This document shows, one piece after another, positions 46,392 through 53,510 of a stretch of DNA of 64,000 nt. Under the pieces are notes generated by a model. The model made no database searches. It was not told where the DNA came from and saw only the letters and a list, made by a program, of their open reading frames with translations. Origin of the DNA: Methylobacterium mesophilicum. GTDB lineage: Bacteria > Pseudomonadota > Alphaproteobacteria > Rhizobiales > Beijerinckiaceae. Location of the stretch: contig NZ_BPQU01000002.1 in assembly GCF_022179445.1 (NCBI RefSeq), positions 124,001-188,000 of the forward strand, given 5' to 3'. The position numbers and the translations under genes are program-made. Position 1 is the stretch's first letter, and the number at the start of each line of letters is the position of its first letter.

Positions 46392-46994
46392 TTGCTGGAA
46401 AACTCCGACGATATCGTCTCAGAGGCGGCCCTGATCGCGGCGCTGGAAGCCTCCGGCGGGGTCGGCTTCTGGATGTGGGACATCGTCACCGACGACGCGC
46501 GGGCCGATCCGGTCACCGCGCTGCTGTTCAACATCAGCCCGGCCCGGTCGCGCGCCGGGGTCAGCCTCTCGGAGATCCTGAAGGCGGTCTACCACGCGGA
46601 TCAGGGGCACATCTCCCAGGTCATCCTGGACTGCGTGCAATCCGGCGGCTCGTACACCGCCGAGTACCGGGTCTGCTCCCCGGAGGGCCGGCTGCGCTGG
46701 GTGTTCACCCGCGGCCACTTCTACCTGGACGAACTCGGCCGCCCGCTGTCCGGACGGGGCGTCGTCGTCGAGATCTCGGACAGCAAGTCCGCCGGCACCG
46801 CCTTCGCGACGCGGGACGGGAGCACGATCGAGGACGCCCTGAACAAGACCGCCGACCTGTGCCTGTCCCTGCACAACGCCGTCTCGGACCTCGGCGACAC
46901 CCGCATCGTCGCCCTGACCGAAACCCTGCTGCTCGAGATCGGCCGGCAGCTGGCGGACCGGCAGCGATCCCCGTCGAACCCGTCCATGCATTGA
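46392..46994 (+). CDS. Single PAS-domain protein
   Basis: The 200-residue protein has a PAS fold: GGVGFWMWDIVTDDARADPVTALLFNISPARSRAGVSLSEILKAVYHAD, YTAEYRVCSPEGRLRWVFTRGHFYLDELGRPLSGRGVVVEISD. A C-terminal helical part of about 70 residues follows. No kinase, GGDEF or HTH output domain is present, so it must act by binding a partner, or is a truncated signalling protein. The TTG start has GGGGGA 5 bases upstream. Confidence 0.75.
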   Translation: MLENSDDIVSEAALIAALEASGGVGFWMWDIVTDDARADPVTALLFNISPARSRAGVSLSEILKAVYHADQGHISQVILDCVQSGGSYTAEYRVCSPEGRLRWVFTRGHFYLDELGRPLSGRGVVVEISDSKSAGTAFATRDGSTIEDALNKTADLCLSLHNAVSDLGDTRIVALTETLLLEIGRQLADRQRSPSNPSMH

Positions 46995-47026
46995 ACGCGG
47001 GCTTACGCGGGGCGGCACCGCGTCCC

Positions 47027-47182
47027 TTCGCGCTCACGGGCTGGGGGCAGGCCGCGTGGCTGACCTCGTCTTATCGAGCCGACATCCATTTCGACCGCTT
47101 GCACAACCTGGATGCCTGGTACCGCCGCGTGCGCGGACGCCCGGCGGTTCAGACGGCGCTTCGGGCGGAGGGGCTGAGGTGA
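47027..47182 (+). pseudogene. Glutathione S-transferase C-terminal remnant
   Basis: The frame encodes about 51 residues, including LHNLDAWYRRVRGRPAVQTALRAEGL, that match the end of glutathione S-transferases (PNLAAWxxRxxARPAVQxAL). No N-terminal thioredoxin-like domain precedes it: the preceding sequence belongs to the PAS gene in another frame. It is probably a decayed gene end. Confidence 0.55.
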
Positions 47183-47320
47183 GGCCGGCGGTGCGGCGCC
47201 CGCGGCCCGGCCGGAGCGGGCGCAGCGTGCGATCTTCCCGGCCGGAACTTGGCCATGCGGGACCGGGGTTGCCCGGATGAACGGATCAGCACGATCCAGC
47301 CTCCATCGCGAGACACCCGC

Positions 47321-47830
47321 ATGACCCTCGATACACGTTCGATCTACGTCACGGCCCTGAAGAACACCCACGCCGTCGAGATGCAGGCCCTGCAGATCAT
47401 GGAGCGGCAGGTCGAGCGCCTGGAGCGCTACCCGGAGATGGAGCAGGCCCTGCGCCGGCACATCGAGGAGACGCACGGCCAGCGCCAGCGCCTGGAGGAG
47501 GCGCTGCAGAGCCTCGGCGACAGCCCCTCGGCGCTCAAGGAGGGGTTCCTGGGCTTCGTCGGCAACATGATGGCGCTCGGCCACACGCCGGCCCAGGACG
47601 AGATCCTGAAGAACACCTACGCCAACCACGCCTTCGAGAACTTCGAGATCGCGGCCTACGAGTCGCTGCTGACGATCGCCGATGCGGCCGGCCAGCAGGC
47701 GCATCGGACCGGCTTCCAGCAATCGCTGAAGGAGGAGCAGGGCATGGCCGAGGCGGTGCGGTCGCTGATCAAGCCGACCACCGAGCGCTACCTCGCGCTG
47801 ACCACGGCCGGCGAGAAGGCCGACCGCTGA
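47321..47830 (+). CDS. DUF892 (YciE/YciF-type) ferritin-like protein
   Basis: The 169-residue helical protein matches the YciF-like ferritin fold: YVTALKNTHAVEMQALQIMERQVERL, LRRHIEETHGQRQRLEEALQSLGDSPS, NYANHAFENFEIAAYESLLTIADAAG. Glu and His residues in the helices are placed to bind two metal ions. These proteins are often stress-induced. The start ATG at 47321 fits the family. Confidence 0.85.
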   Translation: MTLDTRSIYVTALKNTHAVEMQALQIMERQVERLERYPEMEQALRRHIEETHGQRQRLEEALQSLGDSPSALKEGFLGFVGNMMALGHTPAQDEILKNTYANHAFENFEIAAYESLLTIADAAGQQAHRTGFQQSLKEEQGMAEAVRSLIKPTTERYLALTTAGEKADR

Positions 47831-47888
47831 CGATCCGGACCGCGGCCGGCCTCGCAGGGGCCGGCCGCAGACGCGCAACCACCGATGC

Positions 47889-48551
47889 ATGAAACGCGCG
47901 GGCATGGAGGCCGAGACGAGGCGCCCGTCGGACCCGGGAGGGCGGGCCGAGGACGGATCCGCGGGCGAGCCCCTGGGCCGGTCCTGCGTGCACCTCTGCG
48001 TGGACATGCAGCGCATGTTCGCCGAGCCGACGGATTGGCAGACCCCGTGGATGCCGCGCGTCCTGCCGCAGGTGCGCCGCCTCGCCGAGGCCCACCCGGA
48101 CCGGACCGTGTTCACCCGCTTCATCCCGGCGGCCCGCCCCGGCGAGGGGCGGGGCACGTGGGCGACCTATTCGGCCCGGTGGTCCGGCATGACGCGGGCC
48201 GCGCTCGATCCCGGCCTGATCGAGCTGGTCCCCGACCTGGCCCGCCTCGTCCCGCCCGCGGAGGTGATCGACAAGACCGTCTATTCGCCCTGGCTGGAAA
48301 CGGACCTCGACGCCCGCCTCCAGGCGCGGGGCGTGGACACCCTGGTCGTCACCGGTGCGGAGACCGATGTCTGCGTGCTGGCGGCGGTGCTGGGCGGCGT
48401 CGATCTCGGCTACCGCATCGTGGTCGCCACGGACGGCCTGTGCAGCTCCTGCGACGAGGCCCACGACGCGCTGATGACGATGTACCGGATGCGCTACGGC
48501 CACCAGGTCCTGACCCTGACGACCGACGCGATCCTGGAGCGCTGGCCGTGA
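47889..48551 (+). CDS. Cysteine hydrolase, isochorismatase family
   Basis: The 220-residue protein has the Asp-Lys-Cys triad: Asp39 in CVDMQRMF, Lys129 in VIDKTVYSPW and Cys162 in GAETDVCVLAA. The family includes nicotinamidases, isochorismatases and N-carbamoyl hydrolases; the substrate here is unknown. The N-terminal about 30 residues are a low-complexity extension before the core. It lies after the DUF892 gene on the same strand, 58 bases away. Confidence 0.88.
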   Translation: MKRAGMEAETRRPSDPGGRAEDGSAGEPLGRSCVHLCVDMQRMFAEPTDWQTPWMPRVLPQVRRLAEAHPDRTVFTRFIPAARPGEGRGTWATYSARWSGMTRAALDPGLIELVPDLARLVPPAEVIDKTVYSPWLETDLDARLQARGVDTLVVTGAETDVCVLAAVLGGVDLGYRIVVATDGLCSSCDEAHDALMTMYRMRYGHQVLTLTTDAILERWP

Positions 48552-48736
48552 GACGCGTCCGGCCGTCTTGAACTGTTATAGTCAAGCTCTGGCGCGATAG
48601 CCCGCGCGGGATCCGCGGTGTTCCGGATCACGAACACTCGATGTGTGCTGGATCACGCGCGAAAAACAGTCGCGACCGTCGAACCGAACGGCAGCGTCAC
48701 CGTTATGTCCTCGAACACTATTCCGGAGGGAAGGAC

Positions 48737-48934
48737 ATGGCCAAGCACGAGATCCTCGGGTACTTCGAGCACCGCCGCGACGGGGCCTGGGTGTGCGTCC
48801 GGCCGTTCACCCTGACCACGCGCGATGCCAGCGTCGACATCCGCCAGGGCATGCGCTTCGATTACGGCAAGCGGGTCGGCGGTCTCGACCTCGCCGAGTA
48901 CCTGGAGCAGCTCGGATCGCAGTTCGGGTCGTAA
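48737..48934 (+). CDS. Small hypothetical protein
   Basis: The 65-residue protein MAKHEILGYFEHRRDGAWVC... has a strong Shine-Dalgarno (GGAGG at 48725-48729, followed by AAGGA) and balanced composition unlike a shadow frame. It ends just before a strong terminator. No family was recognised. The three aromatic/basic clusters and the IRQGMRFDYGKRVGG segment suggest a small beta-rich protein. Confidence 0.6.
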   Translation: MAKHEILGYFEHRRDGAWVCVRPFTLTTRDASVDIRQGMRFDYGKRVGGLDLAEYLEQLGSQFGS

Positions 48935-48980
48935 GGCTGCCCGGACGAAGCGGACCGCGCGCAACGATCAACGTCCGTGG

Positions 48981-49008
48981 AGGGCGCCGGGTGGAAACCC
49001 GGCGCCCT
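48981..49008 (+). terminator. Strong hairpin terminator
   Basis: A perfect 12-base stem, AGGGCGCCGGGT pairing with ACCCGGCGCCCT around a GGAA loop, lies 46 bases past the small gene stop and in front of the minus-strand SDR gene end. The T-run is short, so it may work for either strand. Confidence 0.65.
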
Positions 49009-49016
49009 TCGGCGTT

Positions 49017-49787
49017 TCAGGCCCCGCCCCATTGCATCGTGAGGCCGCCATCGACCACGAGCGTGTGGCCGGTGACGTAATCGGCGCCCCCCGATGCGAG
49101 GTAGAGGATCGCCCGGGCGATATCTTCGGGTTGGCCGGCCCGGTGCCACGGGATCCGCTCCAGGGACTGGTCGAGCACCGCGGTCTTCTCGAAGCGGTCG
49201 GCGGTCATCGGCGTCTCGATCAGGCCGGGGGCGACGTTGTTGACGTTGATCCGGTCCTCCGCGAGTTCCCGCGACAGGCTCCGGCACAGGGAGCCGAGCC
49301 CCGCCTTCGACATGCCGTAGGGGGCGCTCTCGGGGGTCGGCAGGTGCTGGGCCACCGAGGACACGAACACGATCTTGCCGCCGCCGCCCTGCGCCCGGCG
49401 CATCCCGATGAACGGGCGCGCGCAGAACAGCGGCCCCATCAGGTTCACCCGCAGGATCCGCTCCAGCACCGCGTCGTCCATCTCGGCGACCGGCATGCCG
49501 CTCATCGCCTGACCAGCGTTGGCCACCAGGATGTCGAGGCCGCCCAGCTCGCTTCCGACGCGGTCGTAGGCGGCATTCACCGCGGCGGCGTCGCCGACGT
49601 CGAGTTGCAGCACCAGGGCGCGGCGGCCGGCCGCCTCGACCCGGGCGGCGGTCTCGCGGATCCCGGCCTCGTCGGTGTGATAGGTGATCGCCACGTCCGC
49701 CCCCTCCCGGGCGAACAGCTCGGCGGTCGCCTGCCCGATGCCGGAATCGGCTCCGGTGATCAGGGCTCGCTTGTCGGTCAGGATCAT
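49017..49787 (-). CDS. Short-chain dehydrogenase/reductase
   Basis: The 256-residue classical SDR has the cofactor motif TGADSGIGQ (residues 11-19), NAG (90-92), the catalytic Ser region VSSVAQHL and YGMSK with the catalytic Tyr and Lys, and PGLIETPMT. The C-terminus (DYVTGHTLVVDGGLTMQWGG) is typical of glucose-1-dehydrogenase-like SDRs. It is divergent from a TetR gene, so regulation by it is likely. Confidence 0.9.
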   Translation of the reverse strand: MILTDKRALITGADSGIGQATAELFAREGADVAITYHTDEAGIRETAARVEAAGRRALVLQLDVGDAAAVNAAYDRVGSELGGLDILVANAGQAMSGMPVAEMDDAVLERILRVNLMGPLFCARPFIGMRRAQGGGGKIVFVSSVAQHLPTPESAPYGMSKAGLGSLCRSLSRELAEDRINVNNVAPGLIETPMTADRFEKTAVLDQSLERIPWHRAGQPEDIARAILYLASGGADYVTGHTLVVDGGLTMQWGGA

Positions 49788-49949
49788 CGTTGCGTGCCTC
49801 GTGCGTGCGCCGCCGTGCAGGCGGCCGGATGCCGGGGCAATGGGTCGGACCCGGGAGGGTTCCGGCCGCGCCGACCCGCCGCGGGCGAAGCCGGGTCCCG
49901 GGAACCGGGGGTCTTTGACGCCCGCCGCGCCCGTGCCCTACTGAGGAGC

Positions 49950-50609
49950 ATGTCCCTGGATACCCCGACCCCCATGCTCACGGAGGAGAGCGCGCCGACC
50001 ACCCGCTGCCGCATCCTGGCGACGGCGGCGGCGTATTTTCGCGAGATCGGCTACCAGAAGACCACCGTGGCGGACATCGCCCGGACGCTGAAGATGAGCC
50101 CGGCCAACGTCTACCGGTTCTTCGAGTCGAAGAAGGCGATCAACGAGGCGGTGCTGGAGCGGCTGATCGGCGAGATCGAGGCCCTGGTCTCCGAGGTCGC
50201 CGCCCGCCCGGGCCTCGGCGCCACCGAACGCCTCGTGGCGGCGATCGACCTCCTGCACCGCGACTGCACGCGGCGCTGCGAGGAATTTCCCCGGCTCCAC
50301 GAGATGGTCGAGGCGGCCATGGGCGAGAGCTGGGAGGTCTGCCGGCACCACATCGCCCGGGTCACGGCCGGGTTCGAGCGCATCGTCCGCGACGGCGTGG
50401 CCCGGGGCGAGTTCGAGGCCGCCGACCCGGCGGAGGCGGCCGCCTGCATCCATGCCGGCATCGCCCGCTACACCCATCCGCTGCTGGTCGGGCAGACCGC
50501 GCTCCAGCCGGTCCCCTCGCTGGAGGCCATGACGGCGTTCCTGCTGCGGGGCTTGGCGCCGCGGGGGCCAAGCGGTGCCGGACCGGCGCAAGGCGCACGA
50601 CTGGGCTGA
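49950..50609 (+). CDS. TetR-family transcriptional regulator
   Basis: The 219-residue regulator has an N-terminal HTH: TTRCRILATAAAYFREIGYQKTTVADIARTLKMSPANVYRFFESKKAINEAV. A helical ligand domain follows with HRDCTRRCEEFPRLHEMVEAAMGESWEVC. The C-terminal domain is that of TetR_C_7/AefR-like regulators. It is divergent from the SDR gene, with about 160 bases between. A GGAG Shine-Dalgarno precedes the ATG by three bases. Confidence 0.88.
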   Translation: MSLDTPTPMLTEESAPTTRCRILATAAAYFREIGYQKTTVADIARTLKMSPANVYRFFESKKAINEAVLERLIGEIEALVSEVAARPGLGATERLVAAIDLLHRDCTRRCEEFPRLHEMVEAAMGESWEVCRHHIARVTAGFERIVRDGVARGEFEAADPAEAAACIHAGIARYTHPLLVGQTALQPVPSLEAMTAFLLRGLAPRGPSGAGPAQGARLG

Positions 50610-50697
50610 ACCGATGACGCGTCGCCGGCCTCCTCGCAGCACAGCCCGCACGATCAACGGTGGCGTACGGCATCCAGCGAATGGGATCGCACCCCTC

Positions 50698-50877
50698 ATG
50701 GATATCGATCGCGCCTTGCCTGAGCCGCTCACCGATGCGGAACGCGCCGCCGCTCAACGCGGCCTGGCCGACCTGCACGCGGGTCGGTTCGCGACGACGG
50801 CAGACGTCGAAGCCGCGTACCGCCGCTTCAGACCTCAGCGCCTCGATCCGGATCCGACCCCCGATACGAAGCGCTGA
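50698..50877 (+). CDS. Solitary small antitoxin-like protein
   Basis: The 59-residue acidic protein MDIDRALPEPLTDAERAAAQ... then LADLHAGRFATTADVEAAYRRFRP resembles antitoxins that accompany ParE/RelE toxins. A toxin gene should follow, but the next gene is on the opposite strand after 15 bases. It could be an orphan or a leftover. The frame is open for 41 more codons upstream with no family similarity. Confidence 0.55.
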   Translation: MDIDRALPEPLTDAERAAAQRGLADLHAGRFATTADVEAAYRRFRPQRLDPDPTPDTKR

Positions 50878-50892
50878 GCCGATCCGAAGACA

Positions 50893-51237
50893 TTACTCCG
50901 AGGCCCGCCCCGCCTCCGGCGCCGGCTCGGACACGCTCGGCTGCGGGCCGTCATAGCCCTCGATCACCAGGATCTCGGCATCGACGCCGCCGCGCTGCTT
51001 GGCCTTGGCCGCCTGGTAGAGGTCGGAGTTCCAGCAGGCGAGGGCGTCGGCGTAGCTCGGGAACTCGATCACCACGTTGCGGGAGCGGGGCTGGCCCATC
51101 ACCGCCTCGAAGGCGCCGCCGCGCACCAGGAAGCGCCCGCCGTGCTTGGCGAAGGCGATGCCGTTGGCGGCCACGTAATCCTTGTAGGCCTCCGCGTCGC
51201 GGACATCGACCCGCGCGATCCAGTAGCCCTTCGCCAT
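50893..51237 (-). CDS. DUF1330 protein
   Basis: The 114-residue protein MAKGYWIARVDVRDAEAYKDYVAANGIAFAKHGGRFLVRGGAFEAVMG... NVVIEFPSYADALACWNSDLYQAAKAKQ is a dimeric alpha-beta-barrel (ferredoxin-like) protein of the DUF1330 family, common in alphaproteobacteria. Its function is unknown. It is 62 bases downstream of pyrF on the same strand, so it may be co-transcribed. Confidence 0.88.
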   Translation of the reverse strand: MAKGYWIARVDVRDAEAYKDYVAANGIAFAKHGGRFLVRGGAFEAVMGQPRSRNVVIEFPSYADALACWNSDLYQAAKAKQRGGVDAEILVIEGYDGPQPSVSEPAPEAGRASE

Positions 51238-51299
51238 CCTGTGCCTCATCGGTTGCGGGGTTGAGATGGATTCCGGCCGCCCGAAGGCAATGCCGGGCT

Positions 51300-51992
51300 T
51301 CAGGCCAGCTCGGCCACAATCGCCTGCGCCACGGCACGCGGGTCGGCGGCACCGGTGATCGGGCGCCCGACCACCACGTGGTCGATCCCGACCCTGCGGG
51401 CGTCCCCGGGGGTCATCACCCGCTTCTGGTCGCCGGCCTCGGCGCCGGCCGGGCGGATCCCCGGGGTGACGATCAGCCGGTCCGGCCCCACGATCCGCCG
51501 GACCGAGGCCGCCTCGGCCGCCGAGCAGACGAGGCCATCGATGCCGATCTCGGCGGCCTGGGCGGCCCGCTTGGCGACCAGTTCGGCCACCGGCAGGGCG
51601 TAGCCGGCCTCCGCGGCGTCGGCGTCGTCGTAGGAGGTCAGCACCGTCACGGCCAGGATCTTGAGGCTCGCGCCCCGGCCCCGCACGGCCGCCCGCATGG
51701 TCTGCGGATAGGCGTGAACGGTGAGGAAGGTGGCGCCCAGGCCCGAAGCCGAGCGCACGCCCTCCTCGACGGTGTTGCCGATGTCGTGGAGCTTCAGGTC
51801 GAGGAACACCTTGAGCCCGCGCGCCGCGAGCCGCTCGGCGAGCGCCAGGCCGCCGGCGTAACCCAGCCGGTAGCCGATCTTGTAGAAGGTCGCGGCATCG
51901 CCGATCCGGTCGATCAGCGCCTCGGCCTCGGGCACGCCCGGGAGGTCGAGGGCCACGATCAGGCGGTCGCGGGGGTCGGCACTCTCGGTCAT
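51300..51992 (-). CDS. pyrF: Orotidine-5'-phosphate decarboxylase
   Basis: The 230-residue TIM-barrel enzyme makes UMP from OMP. The signatures are [40 protein letters not shown] (catalytic Asp/Lys/Asp), [13 protein letters not shown], and [39 protein letters not shown] (phosphate-binding end). The start MTESADPRD fits the family. Confidence 0.95.
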   Translation of the reverse strand: MTESADPRDRLIVALDLPGVPEAEALIDRIGDAATFYKIGYRLGYAGGLALAERLAARGLKVFLDLKLHDIGNTVEEGVRSASGLGATFLTVHAYPQTMRAAVRGRGASLKILAVTVLTSYDDADAAEAGYALPVAELVAKRAAQAAEIGIDGLVCSAAEAASVRRIVGPDRLIVTPGIRPAGAEAGDQKRVMTPGDARRVGIDHVVVGRPITGAADPRAVAQAIVAELA

Positions 51993-52061
51993 CGCGGCGT
52001 CCTTCGGGCTGGCGGCACGGACCACGCCGCGGCGATCCCTGTCAATCAGGACCGGAGCCTA

Positions 52062-52400
52062 TCAGCCGCGCTTGTCGGCCTTGGCGCGCCGCCTGCCGCG
52101 AACGAGCCCATCGGCCAGGGCTTCGTTCATGCGCGCCTGCCAGCCGGGACCGCCGGCCTGGTAGGCGGCGAGCACGTCGGGATCGACGTTCAGCGAGACG
52201 GGGACGCCCTGCGCATTCGCGGGGCGCCGGCCGCGCTGGTCCAGGGCGGCCGCGAGGTCCGGCGGCAGACCTTCGGAGCCGAGCCGCATCTGGGCCAGCT
52301 GTTCGGTCGTCAATTCGGGATTGTCGGACACCACGTCCCAATCCGCCTGCGAATAGGCCGCGTTCGGGACATAGCCGGGGGCGTGATCAGAGGGCTTCAT
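52062..52400 (-). CDS. brnA: BrnA-type antitoxin
   Basis: The 112-residue antitoxin has a long acidic N-terminal part and the BrnA signature VPVSLNVDPDVLAAYQAGGPGWQARMNEALADGL (a ribbon-helix-helix). It follows the BrnT toxin gene with a 14-base overlap, in the toxin-first order typical of BrnTA. BrnA represses the operon together with BrnT. Confidence 0.88.
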   Translation of the reverse strand: MKPSDHAPGYVPNAAYSQADWDVVSDNPELTTEQLAQMRLGSEGLPPDLAAALDQRGRRPANAQGVPVSLNVDPDVLAAYQAGGPGWQARMNEALADGLVRGRRRAKADKRG

Positions 52401-52674
52401 AGCGGGATCTTTCCGTCCGGTTGGCGCGGCGGACGCTCACGACGTCGAAGGCTTCGGTCCCCAACGGCGAGACGATCACCACGACCACGGCCTCGCCGAA
52501 CCAGGTCCCGATGAGCAGGAAGCGCGCGCGACCGGTGCGGCTCGGCTTGGTCGGGGCAGTCGCGTAACGGTCGAAGCTGAAGGCCTCCTCGAACTGGGCC
52601 GGATCGAATCCGTGCTTGGCGATGTTCGCCGACCGTTTCGGTTCCTGCGCGATGAACTTCACGAACCGCAGCAT
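52387..52674 (-). CDS. brnT: BrnT-type RelE-fold toxin
   Basis: The 95-residue protein has the BrnT pattern: NIAKHGFDPAQFEEAFSFD near the N-terminus, RARFLLIGTWFGEAVVVVIVSPLG in the middle, and VVSVRRANRTERSRYEAL at the end, the RRAN-ER motif being the catalytic and nucleic acid contact region. Length and order (toxin then antitoxin) match the family. It appears intact. Confidence 0.88.
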   Translation of the reverse strand: MLRFVKFIAQEPKRSANIAKHGFDPAQFEEAFSFDRYATAPTKPSRTGRARFLLIGTWFGEAVVVVIVSPLGTEAFDVVSVRRANRTERSRYEAL

Positions 52675-52727
52675 AGACCCAAACCCCGGGACTGGAAGCG
52701 GCAGCGCGTTGAAATCCGCAGCTGGAT

Positions 52728-53354
52728 TTATGCACCCAGCACCCGCGCCACCTCCGCCTTGAGCACCGGCAGCAAGTCCGCCTCGAACCACGGCTCGCGC
52801 TTGAGCCAGCCGTTGTTGCGCCAGGACGGGTGGGGCAGGGGCAGGACCCGGGGGCGGCGGGGCTCGTCCAGGAGCGCGCGCCAGCGCCGCACGGTGCCGG
52901 TCAGGCCGCCCTCCATCCGGCCCAGGTGCCAGGCCTGCGCGTACTGGCCGATCACCAGGATGAGTTCGAGGTTCGGCAGGCCGGAAAACAGCTCGGCGCG
53001 CCAGCGCTCGGCGCATTCCCGGCGCGGCGGCCGGTCGCCGCCCTTGGCGTCGAGACCGGGGAAGCAGGAGCCCATCGGCACGATCGCCACCTGCGCGGGG
53101 TCGTAGAACCGCGCCTCGTCGAGGCCGAGCCAGCTGCGCAGCCGGACGCCCGACGGGTCGGTGAACGGCATCCCCGTGCGGTGGGCCCGGGTCCCGGGGG
53201 CCTGGCTCGCCACGCAGAGCCGGGCGCCGGTGCTGCCCTGCACGATCGGCCGCGGCTCCTGGGGGAGGGGCGGCCCGTAGAGCGGGCTGTCCCGGCACAG
53301 GCGGCAGGCGCGCAGGCGCGCGGCGGTGTCTTCGAACGGGGCGTGTGCGGGCAT
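52728..53354 (-). CDS. Uracil-DNA glycosylase family protein
   Basis: The 208-residue protein matches the UDG superfamily subgroup with the motif SQAPGTRAHRTGMPFTDPSGVRLRSWLG in the first third and PLPHPSWRNNGWLKREPWF in the last third; two Cys (ACRLC) near the N-terminus could be part of a metal site. The family repairs uracil or other deaminated bases. The start MPAHAP was preferred to an upstream in-frame GTG/ATG 36 bases away. Confidence 0.8.
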   Translation of the reverse strand: MPAHAPFEDTAARLRACRLCRDSPLYGPPLPQEPRPIVQGSTGARLCVASQAPGTRAHRTGMPFTDPSGVRLRSWLGLDEARFYDPAQVAIVPMGSCFPGLDAKGGDRPPRRECAERWRAELFSGLPNLELILVIGQYAQAWHLGRMEGGLTGTVRRWRALLDEPRRPRVLPLPHPSWRNNGWLKREPWFEADLLPVLKAEVARVLGA

Positions 53355-53388
53355 CGTTGCCAAGATGGCGAGCGGCCGCGCAGAAACC

Positions 53389-53420
53389 AAAAAAAACGGC
53401 GCGGTGTCGCGCCGCGCCGT
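53389..53420 (-). terminator. Rho-independent terminator after the molybdoenzyme operon's 3' end
   Basis: Read on the minus strand, ACGGCGCGG pairs with CCGCGCCGT and is followed by eight T (plus-strand A-run 53389-53396). It lies about 90 bases beyond the stop of the molybdoenzyme gene and before the start of the uracil-DNA glycosylase gene. Confidence 0.7.
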
Positions 53421-53510
53421 CGTCAGTCGGGTCTCTTACTCAGGTCTCTTGCCTTGGGGGGAAGGCCCCTCCGTCCTACGCCGGGGCCGGGAGGCGCGCC
53501 GTGCGATTCG

